Below, one piece after another: positions 36,008 through 45,368 of a DNA stretch of 58,358 nt. A program made the translations under genes and the position numbers. The notes beneath the pieces are model-generated. The model saw only the letters and a program-made list of their open reading frames with translations, searched no databases and was not told the DNA's origin. Each line of letters opens with the position of its first letter. The first letter of the stretch is position 1. The DNA comes from Thermoplasmatota archaeon (GTDB lineage: Archaea; Thermoplasmatota; B47-G6; B47-G6B; 47-G6): assembly GCA_029258975.1 (NCBI GenBank), contig JAPDJS010000010.1, positions 1 to 58,358 of the forward strand. Reading direction: 5' to 3'.

Positions 36008-37117
36008 TTACTCCTTACGCTCTTTCTCCTTTGTTACTTTTGAAAGTAATCCTTTAAGTTCTTCCTTTATCTTGGCCTCCTCTTCAGCTGCCGTTGCACC
36101 TCTCTCCTTTATCTTTGCTTCAAGTTCTTCTGGTTTTGGTATTTTTCCTAAGGCTTCGTCTATCTTACCTATGTGCTTCTCCAGTTCTTCTAAGGTCATT
36201 TCCTTAACTGCAGGGACTTCTTTAGCCTTGGAAACATAACCAGCAATGTTGTGGATTAATGAACTAATCTCAAATGGTAACACTATCTTTGTTGACGGTG
36301 TGGATCCTAGCTTAACAAGCGTATCTAACGTCCTTATAGAGATTGCTTTCCTATCTAATGTTGCGGCTCCCATAGCAAGAAGCCTAAGCGCTTGGGCTTC
36401 ACCCTGTGCTTCAAGAATGCGTGCTAATCTCTTACCCTCAGCCTCTAATATGAATGCTTGTCTAAGACCTTCTGCTTGAAGAATACGGGCTGTCTTTTCT
36501 CCTTCAGCTACTAGAATCTTAGAACGACGCTCTCCATCGGCTCTAAGGATTGCGGCTCTTCTAGCTCTCTCTGCAGCAGTCTGTTCTTCCATCGCCTTTT
36601 TAACTGTTGGAGCGGGTTCTACTTCGCGTATTTCTACTGCTTCTACTCTTACGCCCCACTTATCAGTGGCTTCGTCTAGGATGTCTCTTAACTTGGTGTT
36701 GATGGCCTCTCTGTTGTATAAAATTTCGTCAAGCTCCATATCTCCTATGACAGATCTTAGAGTAGTCTGAGCAAGAGCTACTGTAGCAAGTTTGTAGTTT
36801 GCAACTTCGAAATATGATTTCTCAGGATCAACGACCCTTATGTAAATAATGGCATCAACAGTTACTGGTGAGTTGTCTTTAGTAATGACTTCTTGGCGAG
36901 GAACGTCTAAAACTTGAGTTCTAAGATCTATCTTTATAACTTGAGAAACTAAGGGATAGACCCAGTTTAAACCTGGATTCAATTTTCCCTTATACCTACC
37001 CAAGACAATCCAAAGTCCTTGCTCGTAAGGCTGTATTATACGTATTCCGCTTGCCACAAGGGCAACGACTACTAGTATTATGAATATAGCAAATACCAAA
37101 GAGCTTATAACTGGCAA
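36008..37117 (-). CDS. SPFH/stomatin-like membrane protein
   Basis: Membrane-scaffold protein of 369 aa. One N-terminal membrane anchor (about residues 3-25) is followed by the PHB/SPFH domain (IIQPYEQGLWIVLGRYKGKLNPGLNWVYPL; cited ends IIQPYEQGL and NPGLNWVYP), then a long Ala/Glu/Arg-rich coiled coil (AILRADGERRSKILVAEGEK) and a charged tail. TTG 37117 was chosen because GGGGGTG lies six bases upstream; 37132 is also open. The NfeD-like partner gene is 73 bases upstream, the conserved stomatin operon arrangement. Confidence 0.9.
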   Translation of the reverse strand: MPVISSLVFAIFIILVVVALVASGIRIIQPYEQGLWIVLGRYKGKLNPGLNWVYPLVSQVIKIDLRTQVLDVPRQEVITKDNSPVTVDAIIYIRVVDPEKSYFEVANYKLATVALAQTTLRSVIGDMELDEILYNREAINTKLRDILDEATDKWGVRVEAVEIREVEPAPTVKKAMEEQTAAERARRAAILRADGERRSKILVAEGEKTARILQAEGLRQAFILEAEGKRLARILEAQGEAQALRLLAMGAATLDRKAISIRTLDTLVKLGSTPSTKIVLPFEISSLIHNIAGYVSKAKEVPAVKEMTLEELEKHIGKIDEALGKIPKPEELEAKIKERGATAAEEEAKIKEELKGLLSKVTKEKERKE

Positions 37118-37189
37118 ACAACACACCCCCAAAGGTGTTTAGAAGAGACTTTTTATCCCTTCACTTTATTCTTGAGTGCAAATTTTTAT

Positions 37190-37648
37190 TTATTTAATTT
37201 TTTCCACGTGTAAATGTACACCTTCTACCTTCGTAACGCGAACGCGACTCCCCTCTTCTATTTCCTCATCCGCAGTTGCACTCCATATCTCAGATCCTAC
37301 CTTAACTTTTCCGGAATACGATTCAGGAACTACCCTTTTTATGACGATGCCTTCTTTCCCTAATAACGCATCTGAGCTCATTGTGATAGGCGCCTTTGTT
37401 GGTTTAGCAATAGCCCTATATACGTAAATCGTAATGCCCATTGCACCTAATGCAACCACAACAGCTATTATTGGAGCCCAAACAGTGGAAAGAATCTCTG
37501 GGAATAATAATCCTATTGCTCCAATAATTAGTAATGCCGTCCCAGGTACTGCAATAAAAAACCCTGGAATAGTCATTTCAGCAACAATTAGAAGAATTCC
37601 AATAATGATCATTGCCCAATATATCAAAGATGTGCCTTCAATTGTCAT
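37190..37648 (-). CDS. NfeD-like membrane protein, short form
   Basis: Stomatin operon partner protein of 152 aa. Three membrane segments (about residues 9-75, e.g. IPGFFIAVPGTALLIIGAIGLLF) and a C-terminal OB fold (LLGKEGIVIKRVVPESYSGKVKVGSEIW...). The N-terminal serine protease domain of long NfeD proteins is absent, so this is the short (NfeD1b-like) class. GAGGGGTG lies just before the ATG and a TATA-like CTTAAATATTC is about 35 bases upstream (near 37680-37690). It is likely co-transcribed with the stomatin and archaeosortase genes. Confidence 0.88.
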   Translation of the reverse strand: MTIEGTSLIYWAMIIIGILLIVAEMTIPGFFIAVPGTALLIIGAIGLLFPEILSTVWAPIIAVVVALGAMGITIYVYRAIAKPTKAPITMSSDALLGKEGIVIKRVVPESYSGKVKVGSEIWSATADEEIEEGSRVRVTKVEGVHLHVEKIK

Positions 37649-37900
37649 ATTACACCCCTCTGATTGTTGTTAAAATAGAATATTTAAGCTAAAAATTTTC
37701 GACTACTTTAAATAATTTCATATCAGATTGTTTTAAAGTTTGTTATGCTATAATCAAGAGCTTTGTTTAAAAAAGTCCTTTATGGGTATTTTACAAATGT
37801 CCTGGAAGATGGCTATTAGATTTAGTTTTATACCTTCACTCTTTTAATTACTATCATTAAGGAAAATGCTTACAAAGTATATACTATTAGGGTGATTTCG

Positions 37901-38539
37901 TTGGATCTTATTGGTGGCATCGACGAGGCTGGAAGAGGTCCTGTTGTGGGTCCTATGGTTATTATAGGAGTCGAGGTTCTTCCAGAAGTTCTATCTCAAA
38001 TAAGCGTCAAAGACTCAAAAACATACTCTAGGGAGGCTAGAGATAAAACAGCTCTATCGCTGTTATCATCCGTTGAAAGAGTTCATATAAGGGTAGTCTA
38101 CCCTGAAACTATCGATGAATATGTCAAAAATCGAGGATTAAATAAGTTAGAGTTCATTATGTATTCCTCTATAATTTCTAACATGAGCTCCAAGAAAATA
38201 TTTATAGACTGTTTCTCTGCTAATCGAAATGAGCTTTATCTCTCTTTTAAAAACTTATTTAAAGAAAAAGAATTCGTAGTAGAGCATAAGGCTGATGCCA
38301 AGTACCCTGTAGTCTCTATGGCCTCAATCTTAGCAAAATTTTTGAGAGACCTGTTAGTTGATGAGATATCTAAAACTTTAGGAAAAAACGTAGGAAGTGG
38401 TTATCCCTCTGATCCTAGAACTATAGCTTTTCTAAAAGAGTATTTAAATGATCCTGATAAAAGATCCTTACTTAATGGAGTAGTTAGATTTTCTTGGGAT
38501 ACTGTAAAAAGGCTCTATACGCCCAGAAAACTTTTTTGA
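37901..38539 (+). CDS. rnhB: Ribonuclease HII
   Basis: Endonuclease removing RNA from RNA-DNA hybrids, 212 aa. Catalytic residues sit in IGGIDEAGRGPVVGPM (Asp-Glu), the DSKTYSREARDK segment, FIDCFSANRNEL and HKADAKYPVVSMASILAK. GSGYPSDPRT near residue 160 is a family stretch. TTG 37901 was preferred because GGTGAT lies four bases upstream; a GTG at 37892 is inside that SD. Followed 10 bases later by a DNA glycosylase gene, so repair functions may be co-expressed. Confidence 0.94.
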   Translation: MDLIGGIDEAGRGPVVGPMVIIGVEVLPEVLSQISVKDSKTYSREARDKTALSLLSSVERVHIRVVYPETIDEYVKNRGLNKLEFIMYSSIISNMSSKKIFIDCFSANRNELYLSFKNLFKEKEFVVEHKADAKYPVVSMASILAKFLRDLLVDEISKTLGKNVGSGYPSDPRTIAFLKEYLNDPDKRSLLNGVVRFSWDTVKRLYTPRKLF

Positions 38540-38549
38540 GGGAGATCCA

Positions 38550-39197
38550 ATGAACCTCAGAAATATAGTTAAAAAACTTATAGAGTGTTGCGGAGTGGAG
38601 GGTTGGTGGCCTTCTAATGATCCCTTTGAAATCTCAGTTCAAGCAATTTTAACACAAAATACAAACTGGAAAAACGTCATGAAAGCAACAAAAAATTTGA
38701 GAGAGAAGGGTCTTATGGATCCTAAGAAAATGTATGAAGCATCATTAGACGTTATTGAGAGCGCTATAAGACCGGCAGGTTTCTATAAACTAAAGGCCAG
38801 AAGACTAAGGGAGTTTCTCGAGTTTCTTATGAGACATTTAGATGGAGACATTACTAAACTAAAGAATCTTCCCATTGATGATGCAAGAAGTGCTCTCCTT
38901 AGCGTAAAGGGCATAGGAAAAGAGACCGCCGATACTATCCTTCTTTTTGCACTAGATTTTCCCATCATGGTCGTAGATGCCTACACAAAGCGTGTTTTAA
39001 AGAGAATGGGATTTGATGTGCCTAATGACTATGATGCAATAAGAAAAATCCTAGAAGACGCTTCACCAAAGAAAGATGCAGAAACTTATAAGCTACTTCA
39101 TTCAGCATTTGATGAGCTTGCAAAAAAATATTGTAGAAAGAAAAATCCCGTGTGTGATTGTTGTCCCCTCTCCAAATTTTGTGAAAAAAGATTGTAG
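38550..39197 (+). CDS. Endonuclease III-like HhH-GPD DNA glycosylase (COG2231/MagIII-like)
   Basis: DNA base-excision glycosylase of 215 aa. The helix-hairpin-helix VKGIGKETADTIL (about residues 112-124) and the catalytic Asp in VVDAYTKR are present, and the C-terminal [4Fe-4S] motif is CRKKNPVCDCCPLSKFC. The lysine of bifunctional endonuclease III (GRKTAN) is replaced by Glu (GKETAD), as in Helicobacter MagIII, a monofunctional 3-methyladenine glycosylase. The substrate here is unproven. It lies 10 bases after rnhB. Confidence 0.85.
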   Translation: MNLRNIVKKLIECCGVEGWWPSNDPFEISVQAILTQNTNWKNVMKATKNLREKGLMDPKKMYEASLDVIESAIRPAGFYKLKARRLREFLEFLMRHLDGDITKLKNLPIDDARSALLSVKGIGKETADTILLFALDFPIMVVDAYTKRVLKRMGFDVPNDYDAIRKILEDASPKKDAETYKLLHSAFDELAKKYCRKKNPVCDCCPLSKFCEKRL

Positions 39198-39391
39198 ATT
39201 GTCGAAGATTATTTTGTTGTCTCTCACTTAAGCAGTTTAAATTTAGGTTTCCTAAAGTTTCTAGCTTGTATTATTTAGTCTTTTTAAGTAAAAAGCCATA
39301 TCTTTCCTTCAAAGAGCATACGCTTAAATTATAAACTATTATTTGAAGTATTAACAAAAATATGATAGAGTTCTAATGGTTCAGTGAAATG

Positions 39392-39399
39392 TTTTAATA
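39392..39399 (+). promoter_or_regulatory. TATA box for pyrG; probable leaderless transcript
   Basis: TTTTAATA centred about 26 bases before ATG 39421. No SD precedes the ATG, so transcription probably starts at the start codon. The 190 bases further upstream show no gene. Confidence 0.5.
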
Positions 39400-39420
39400 G
39401 ATGTTACATTTATAGTAGAT

Positions 39421-41049
39421 ATGCAATCACCAAAGTACTTGTTTATTACCGGTGGTGTTTTATCTGGCTTAGGGAAGGGAATTACCGCTTCTTCTATAGG
39501 TCGTATTCTTAAGGAGTATGGTCTTAAAGTCACTGCAATAAAGATTGATCCATACATTAATTGGGATGCAGGTACTATGAATCCCTATCAGCACGGGGAG
39601 GTTTTTGTTCTCGAGGATGGCAGCGAGGTTGACCTTGATTTTGGAAATTATGAGAGATTCTTGGATATAAACCTTACAGCAGATCACAGCATCACCACTG
39701 GAAAAATATTTTATAGGGTGATTGAAAAAGAGCGAAAAGGAGAATATTTAGGTCAAACAGTACAAATTATTCCCCACGTTACAGATGAAATAAAAGCCCA
39801 GATTAGAAAAGTTGGTGAAGAGGACGATGTAGACGTTGTTATAGTAGAGGTAGGAGGTACTGTAGGAGATATAGAATCAATGCCCTTCTTAGAGGCTGCA
39901 AGACAAATGTGGATAGAAGAGGGTTCCCAAAACGTTATGTTTATACACGTTACCTTAGTACCTCAACTATCTGCAACAAAAGAGTTAAAAACAAAACCAA
40001 CACAACATTCTGTTAAAGAGCTAAGAGCTATGGGAATACAACCCGATATGATTATTTGTAGGAGTCCTCAACCACTAAAAGAGGAGCATATTATGAAAAT
40101 CTCTCTTTATTCTAATGTTCCAAAAGAGGCGGTAATAAGCGCACCAGATATGGAGAATGTATATGAAGTTCCGCTCTATTTGAATAATCAGGGTGTAGGA
40201 CAATACATACTTAATAAACTAGGACTCAGACCAAGAAAAACTCCTGACTTTTCTAAATGGAAAAATTTCTGCGAAAAACTAAAAGGGCCTAATGGAAGTG
40301 TTAAAATAGCAATTGTAGGAAAATACGCAAAACTTAAAGACGCCTATTTGAGCGTAATAGAGGCTCTAAAACATGCAGGAGCAGAGATTGGAGTAAAAGT
40401 AATACCCGCCGTAGTTGAATCTGAAATTTTGGAAAGAGAATCTCCGGAAATAATTCTAAAGGAGTACGATGGAATAATAGTACCAGGAGGATTTGGTGCT
40501 AGAGGGGTTTTGGGAAAAATTAATGCCATTAAATACGCGAGAGAGAATAATGTACCATTCTTGGGAATTTGTTTCGGCTTCCAACTAACAGTTGTAGAGT
40601 TTGCCAGGCATGTGGCACAACTTCATAACGCTCATTCCACTGAAATAGATCCCGATACGCCTTACCCAGTAATAGACATAATGGAGGAACAGCGGTATAT
40701 CGATAGATATGGAGGAACAATGCGTCTTGGTGGACATAAAGTAATCATAAAAAGAGACACTGTGGCGTATAGGTTATACGGTAAAATGGAGGTTGTAGAA
40801 AGGCATAGACATAGATACGAAGTGAATCCTAGATATATCAATACTCTAGAGCGTCATGGACTTGTATTTTCTGGAGTTGACGAAAGCGGAAAAAGAATGG
40901 AGATCCTTGAGCTTCCTGAGCATAGCTACTTTTTAGCATCTCAATTCCATCCAGAATTTAAGTCAAGACCTATGAAGCCCGCGCCCTTATTTTATGGGCT
41001 TGTAAAAGCCGCATTTGAAAAAGCATCAAAAACATCTAGAAAACGTTAA
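39421..41049 (+). CDS. pyrG: CTP synthase
   Basis: Makes CTP from UTP, ATP and glutamine; 542 aa, standard length. The N-terminal amidoligase domain has [21 protein letters not shown] and [18 protein letters not shown]. The C-terminal class I glutaminase has the nucleophile Cys in [17 protein letters not shown] and the His-Glu pair in [11 protein letters not shown]. The nucleophile loop reads CFGFQ rather than the common CLGMQ, a conservative difference. Monocistronic with its own promoter. Confidence 0.96.
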   Translation: MQSPKYLFITGGVLSGLGKGITASSIGRILKEYGLKVTAIKIDPYINWDAGTMNPYQHGEVFVLEDGSEVDLDFGNYERFLDINLTADHSITTGKIFYRVIEKERKGEYLGQTVQIIPHVTDEIKAQIRKVGEEDDVDVVIVEVGGTVGDIESMPFLEAARQMWIEEGSQNVMFIHVTLVPQLSATKELKTKPTQHSVKELRAMGIQPDMIICRSPQPLKEEHIMKISLYSNVPKEAVISAPDMENVYEVPLYLNNQGVGQYILNKLGLRPRKTPDFSKWKNFCEKLKGPNGSVKIAIVGKYAKLKDAYLSVIEALKHAGAEIGVKVIPAVVESEILERESPEIILKEYDGIIVPGGFGARGVLGKINAIKYARENNVPFLGICFGFQLTVVEFARHVAQLHNAHSTEIDPDTPYPVIDIMEEQRYIDRYGGTMRLGGHKVIIKRDTVAYRLYGKMEVVERHRHRYEVNPRYINTLERHGLVFSGVDESGKRMEILELPEHSYFLASQFHPEFKSRPMKPAPLFYGLVKAAFEKASKTSRKR

Positions 41050-41103
41050 GCTATATTTGTACTCTCTTAATTTTTAATTTAATAGAGCGCTAGTGGTGAT
41101 AAC

Positions 41104-41652
41104 ATGTTAAGGCCTATAAAAATCACAATAACCGGTCCGCCTGGTTCTGGAAAAACAACTACTGTAATTAGGGTTGCAGAAATGTTGAGAAGAAGGGGAT
41201 ATACTGTAGGAGGAATGATTACAAGAGAACTTCGAGAAGGGAGAGTTCGTGTTGGATTTGAAATTGAAGACTTATTAACGGGAGATAAAGACATCATGGC
41301 TCATGTAGACTTTTACAACGAGTCATCGCCCTATAGAGTTGGGAAATATGGTGTAAAGGTAGAGGTCATTGATGCTATTGGAGTAAGAGCAATAGAAAGG
41401 GCTCTTGAAGAGTCTGATGTTATTATTGTGGACGAAGTCGGAAAAATGGAGCTATTTAGTGAAAAATTCGAGGAAGTCATTCAAAAGTGCGTACGTCAAA
41501 CAGAAAAACCTGTCATAATGACTCTACACATGCGCCTAAGACACTCTCTATTGAGCAACTTAAGAAGTAACTCCGAAATCGTTTCATATACTATATCTCA
41601 CCTTAATAGGAACATTTTGCCACCGCTTATTGTGAAAGAGCTCACAAAATAA
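41104..41652 (+). CDS. THEP1-type nucleoside triphosphatase
   Basis: P-loop NTPase of 182 aa of the THEP1 family (COG1618), thermostable enzymes that hydrolyse several NTPs and whose human relative is NTPCR. Walker A is ITGPPGSGKTTTVIRVAEML; Walker B is VIIVDEVGKMELFSEKFEE; VGGMITRELREGRVRVGFEI is a family stretch. GGTGATAAC precedes the ATG. It lies seven bases before the trm1 reading region, probably one transcript. The cellular substrate is unknown for the family. Confidence 0.9.
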   Translation: MLRPIKITITGPPGSGKTTTVIRVAEMLRRRGYTVGGMITRELREGRVRVGFEIEDLLTGDKDIMAHVDFYNESSPYRVGKYGVKVEVIDAIGVRAIERALEESDVIIVDEVGKMELFSEKFEEVIQKCVRQTEKPVIMTLHMRLRHSLLSNLRSNSEIVSYTISHLNRNILPPLIVKELTK

Positions 41653-41668
41653 TAACGCGGTGAATCTC

Positions 41669-42793
41669 GTGGAGTATGAAATAATAACGGAGGCAAATAT
41701 ATCTCTAAAAATACCAAAAGTAGCAAAAACATTCAGAGGTCCAGGCTCAAAGCTTCCTGGGTTTTATAATCCTGAAATGGCATTTTCTAGAGACGTAGCT
41801 ATGTTTTTCCTAGGATATGCTTTAAGAAGGTGGTGGTCCCCAGAATTTAATTTACTTGACGCACTTGCTGGATCGGGATCTAGGGGACTAAGATATAAAA
41901 AGACGTTTCCTAACGTTGAAGTTCATTTGAATGACGTTTCTTCAAAGGCTGTTGAGTTAATAAAGGAAAATGCCATTCTCAACAACGTAGATGTCATTGT
42001 TCATAATAAAGACTTTAACATATTAGCTAGTGAAATGAAGTTTAATTATATAGATCTTGATCCGTATGGCTCTCCTGCCCACTTCACTGATGCTCTTTTT
42101 AGAGGTCTTAAGGCGAAAGGTTTTGCTGCAATCACTGCTACCGATACTGCTGCGTTATTTGGAACATATAAGAGAGTTGTACTAAGAAGGTATGGAAGCA
42201 TTAACTTTCGGAATATGTTTTCAAAAGAGGCTGGAGTAAGAATTTTGATCTATTTTATTCTAAGGGAGGCTGGTAAGTGGGATTATGCAATTTTTCCTCA
42301 TCTGGTCTATGCAAATAGCCACCACGTGCGTGTCCATATCTCCGCTATTAAAAGCGCAACAAAAGCTGACGATATTATCAAAAAATACGTGGGATACGTT
42401 ATCATTCACGACGATGGGAATATGGAGTTCTCTAAAGAACCTTGTGGGAACTATTTAGGCCCTCTCTGGATAGGACCTATTTTTGACAAAGATCTTCTTT
42501 TGTACATGAGAGAACACCTGAAAGAATATCCCACACATGCCACAAAAAAACTAGAGAAAATGGTGGAAATATGGATAAAGGAAGGAAACATCAACGCGCC
42601 TTATTACAATATACATGATCTTGCCAGAAAATATAACATAAAGCAAACCCCTAAAATCGATAAGATTGTTACTGCCCTAAGAGAGATGGGATACAAAGCT
42701 TCAAGAACTCATTTTGATCCGCTTTGCATAAAAACTAACGCGCCTGTTAAAGATATCATCTACGCTTCCAAGGGAAATATCCCTTGCAAATAA
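41669..42793 (+). CDS. trm1: tRNA (guanine26-N2)-dimethyltransferase
   Basis: SAM-dependent enzyme making m2,2G at position 26 of tRNA. The 374-aa product has the SAM loop LLDALAGSGSRGLRYKK, the catalytic-type DLDPYGSPAHFTDALFRG and the C-terminal domain characteristic of Trm1 (LGPLWIGPIFDKDLL). GTG 41669 was selected because CGGTGA ends five bases before it; 41660 is within the SD. Its last 38 bases overlap the convergent rlmE gene. Confidence 0.93.
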   Translation: MEYEIITEANISLKIPKVAKTFRGPGSKLPGFYNPEMAFSRDVAMFFLGYALRRWWSPEFNLLDALAGSGSRGLRYKKTFPNVEVHLNDVSSKAVELIKENAILNNVDVIVHNKDFNILASEMKFNYIDLDPYGSPAHFTDALFRGLKAKGFAAITATDTAALFGTYKRVVLRRYGSINFRNMFSKEAGVRILIYFILREAGKWDYAIFPHLVYANSHHVRVHISAIKSATKADDIIKKYVGYVIIHDDGNMEFSKEPCGNYLGPLWIGPIFDKDLLLYMREHLKEYPTHATKKLEKMVEIWIKEGNINAPYYNIHDLARKYNIKQTPKIDKIVTALREMGYKASRTHFDPLCIKTNAPVKDIIYASKGNIPCK

Positions 42794-43367
42794 CATAAAT
42801 CTCTGAGCTTGACTTCCTAGAAGCTGGTGGAGAATATGGTTTTACAAAGTAGAAGTCTTTTCTTAGTTTTTCTAGGAACTTAGGAAACTCTTCCCCTTGA
42901 AAAACCTTCACCAAAAAGTTCCCATGAGGCTTCAGAAATTCTTTTGCTATCGAGTATGCTGTTTCTGCAAGCTCAATTGATCTAAAATGATCTATATCGT
43001 ATATGCCCGAAAGATTAGGAGACATGTCCGATATTACCGCATCAAAGAAGGGTGATATTGCTTTAATTTCCCTCTTTGTAGCTTCATCTCTTGCATCCCC
43101 TTGGATAATGTACACTCCCTCAATTGGTTCCATTTCTTGAATGTCAACAGCAACCACTATCCCATTTTCTCCAACAATTTCCTTTGCAACCTGAGACCAA
43201 CCACCAGGAGCGGCTCCTAAATCCAATACTCTAAACCCAGGTCTAATTATTCCGTATTTATTGTTTATTTGAATGAGCTTAAATGCGCTTCTTGCTCTAT
43301 AGCCCTTTCTTTTTGCAAGTCTATAATATGGATCTTTCTTTTTCCTTAATATCCATCTTCTACTCAT
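42756..43367 (-). CDS. rlmE: 23S rRNA (uridine-2'-O)-methyltransferase, RlmE/FtsJ family
   Basis: Methylates a ribose 2'-OH in RNA; 203 aa. The Rossmann core has AFKLIQINNKYGIIRPGFRVLDLGAAPGGWSQVA (ends quoted: AFKLIQINNKYG and LGAAPGGWSQVA), VISDMSPNLSG, and FLVKVFQGEEFPKFLE, giving the K-D-K-E pattern. Family members start near YRLAKRKGYRARSAFKL, as here. The promoter region shared with tfb contains AT-rich TATTTAAAT (about 43449-43457), usable in this direction. rRNA is the likely substrate; tRNA (Trm7-type) is a less likely alternative. Confidence 0.9.
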   Translation of the reverse strand: MSRRWILRKKKDPYYRLAKRKGYRARSAFKLIQINNKYGIIRPGFRVLDLGAAPGGWSQVAKEIVGENGIVVAVDIQEMEPIEGVYIIQGDARDEATKREIKAISPFFDAVISDMSPNLSGIYDIDHFRSIELAETAYSIAKEFLKPHGNFLVKVFQGEEFPKFLEKLRKDFYFVKPYSPPASRKSSSEIYVICKGYFPWKRR

Positions 43368-43492
43368 AATTTAATCTCTCCTTGAATTTTAGTGTCCCAT
43401 AAAACAACAGAGTTCAAGTTAAATAAGTTTATGAGAGCATAGGAAAACATTTAAATATTACTCTCCACATAAACTATTTGGTATCGGTAACA

Positions 43493-43541
43493 CTTATATA
43501 TTTTGCTCTCAAAAATGTTCTACCTAACCTCTTAAGGTTAG
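43493..43541 (+). promoter_or_regulatory. tfb promoter with palindrome at the start of the transcript
   Basis: A strong TATA box CTTATATATT at 43493-43502 predicts initiation near 43523. Directly at that point is an inverted repeat CTAACCT-CTTA-AGGTTAG (43524-43541; CTTA loop shared). It could be an operator occupied by a repressor or a hairpin at the 5' end of the mRNA. The predicted leader before ATG 43599 is about 75 nt, long for this genome. Confidence 0.5.
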
Positions 43542-43598
43542 ATGTGGTATCCGCACAGGTGGTATGATCTCGGAGGTGTGCCAAAGAGGGTGTTTCGT

Positions 43599-44528
43599 AT
43601 GGAAAACGAGGGGGAGGAAAACATTTATCAGGAAGAAATAAAGACGTGTCCAAATTGTGGAAGTAGCAACATTGTTATTGATGACGTTCATGGTACTATG
43701 TACTGTCTTGATTGTGGTTATGTAATTGAGGAGGACATGATTCATCCAGGCCCTGACTGGAGAGCATTCGACTACGAGCAAAGCTTAGAAAGATCAAGGA
43801 CTGGAGCTCCTCTTAAGAATATGGTTCATGATCTAGGCCTTTCTTCGGATATTGCAACAACTGATAGAGAAGGTGGTATGGTAAATCCTTCTGAGGTTGC
43901 GCGTCTCAGAAAATGGTCCAAGAGGCTTCAGACTACTGGTGCCGCCGATAGAAACTTACAAATGGGTTTGGGAGAAATCGATAGGATATGCTCTAACCTT
44001 GCACTGCCCAAAGAAGTAAGAGAGGCCGCTGCAAGAATATACAGAGAAGCTACAAAGAAGAATTTGGTGAGAGGAAGAAGCATAAGTACTGTTGCAGGAG
44101 CAACAGTATATGCGGCCTGTCGTCTCTTAAAACACTTAAGAACTCTTCAGGAGATATCCAGGGTGGCAGGCGCTTCTAAGAAGGATATTAGCCGTACATA
44201 CAAGTTCCTTGCGAGATACATGCCAGAACTTAAGACTGGACCACCACTTCCGGAGGAATACGTTGATAGGTTCTGCCAGATGTTAGGCCTAGGAAGAGAA
44301 ACTGCTGAAAAGGCTAAAGAAATCCTCAGAAAAGCTAGAGAATCTGGGCTCACTTCTGGAAGGGGTCCCCAGGGAATGGCCGCTGCAGCAATTTACATAG
44401 CGTCTATTCTTACTGGTAATAGAAAGACTCAAAAAGAAGTGGCACAGGTAGCCGACGTTACGGAAGTGACTATAAGAAACAGGTACAAAGAGCTCACAGA
44501 AAAACTAGGTCTAGATATCCCAACGTGA
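43599..44528 (+). CDS. tfb: Transcription initiation factor B (TFB)
   Basis: Archaeal TFIIB homologue recruiting RNA polymerase to TBP-bound promoters; 309 aa. The N-terminal zinc ribbon has C17, C20, C36 and C39 (TCPNCGSS, YCLDCG). The B-finger/linker region includes GPDWRAFD and RTGAPLKNMVHDLGLSS. Two cyclin folds follow (about residues 105-205 and 210-300), with the BRE-recognition helix region VADVTEVTIRNRYKEL at the end. ATG 43599 was chosen because GAGGGTG lies six bases upstream; an in-frame ATG at 43542 sits right after the palindrome and would add 19 residues. Confidence 0.95.
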   Translation: MENEGEENIYQEEIKTCPNCGSSNIVIDDVHGTMYCLDCGYVIEEDMIHPGPDWRAFDYEQSLERSRTGAPLKNMVHDLGLSSDIATTDREGGMVNPSEVARLRKWSKRLQTTGAADRNLQMGLGEIDRICSNLALPKEVREAAARIYREATKKNLVRGRSISTVAGATVYAACRLLKHLRTLQEISRVAGASKKDISRTYKFLARYMPELKTGPPLPEEYVDRFCQMLGLGRETAEKAKEILRKARESGLTSGRGPQGMAAAAIYIASILTGNRKTQKEVAQVADVTEVTIRNRYKELTEKLGLDIPT

Positions 44529-44534
44529 TTTCGC

Positions 44535-45368
44535 TCACTTTAATCTTTCTTTTATATGTTTAGGGAGTCTAAAAACAGCAGTATGTAGTTCTGGGGTGTA
44601 TACTTTCAAATTAAAGTTTTCATTTGGGAATCTTTTAGGAATCTCTGGATCTACTTTTTGGGATGCCACTACGTAGCCCCACATTCCTGTGGGGTACGTT
44701 GGGACAAAATAAACGTATGCTTTCACAATTTCAAAAATCTTCTTCAGTTCTCTCCAAGTTTTAAAAAAGTAGTTATGCCTCTCAGAGATTATGGGACTTC
44801 CGGCCTGAAGACATACCACGCCGTCTTCTTTTATATGATTCTTTAGTAGACGGAAAAAGTCTTCTCTAAACAAAGCCCCTGCAGGGCCAATCGGATCAGA
44901 TCCGTCTATAATTATTGCGTCATACTTTTTAGAGGTGTTTTTTAGGTATCTATACCCATCATCAATAATAAGCGTGTAATTCCCATCTTTTGGAAAGAAT
45001 AGATGTTCTTTTGAAATATTAACGACTTCTTCGTCGATTTCAACAATGTCTACGTGCACACCATGTTTTAGCGCTTCTCTAAGACTTCCCCCATCTCCGC
45101 CACCAATAATAAGAACTTCTTTTGGATCTTTCAACGAGAATAAAGGCACATGAACAAGGAGCTCGTGATAATATGCTTCATCTCTCTCCGTAGTCTGAAG
45201 AAGTCCATCCAAAAACAAGACTTTCCCATATTCGTATGTTTCTACTAACAATATTTCCTGGAATTTGCTCCTTTTTCTTACTATTTCTTTTGAGTATTTG
45301 AGGCAGAATTTCATATGATCTGTTTGTTTTTCGCAGGCCCAATCACCATCTTCGGAGCTATTGGTCAA
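44535..45368 (-). CDS. speE: Polyamine aminopropyltransferase (spermidine synthase family)
   Basis: Transfers aminopropyl from decarboxylated SAM to a diamine or agmatine; about 277 aa. Motifs: EYGKVLFLDGLLQTTERDEAYYHELLVHVP, cited by its ends (KVLFLDG, TERDEAYYHE); the SAM loop VLIIGGGDGGSLREALKH; and DAIIIDGSDPIGPAGALF with the catalytic Asp. In thermophilic archaea the preferred acceptor may be agmatine, making aminopropylagmatine. TTG 45368 was chosen with GAGGTG six bases upstream; it overlaps the speH stop. Operon with speH. Confidence 0.9.
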   Translation of the reverse strand: MTNSSEDGDWACEKQTDHMKFCLKYSKEIVRKRSKFQEILLVETYEYGKVLFLDGLLQTTERDEAYYHELLVHVPLFSLKDPKEVLIIGGGDGGSLREALKHGVHVDIVEIDEEVVNISKEHLFFPKDGNYTLIIDDGYRYLKNTSKKYDAIIIDGSDPIGPAGALFREDFFRLLKNHIKEDGVVCLQAGSPIISERHNYFFKTWRELKKIFEIVKAYVYFVPTYPTGMWGYVVASQKVDPEIPKRFPNENFNLKVYTPELHTAVFRLPKHIKERLK

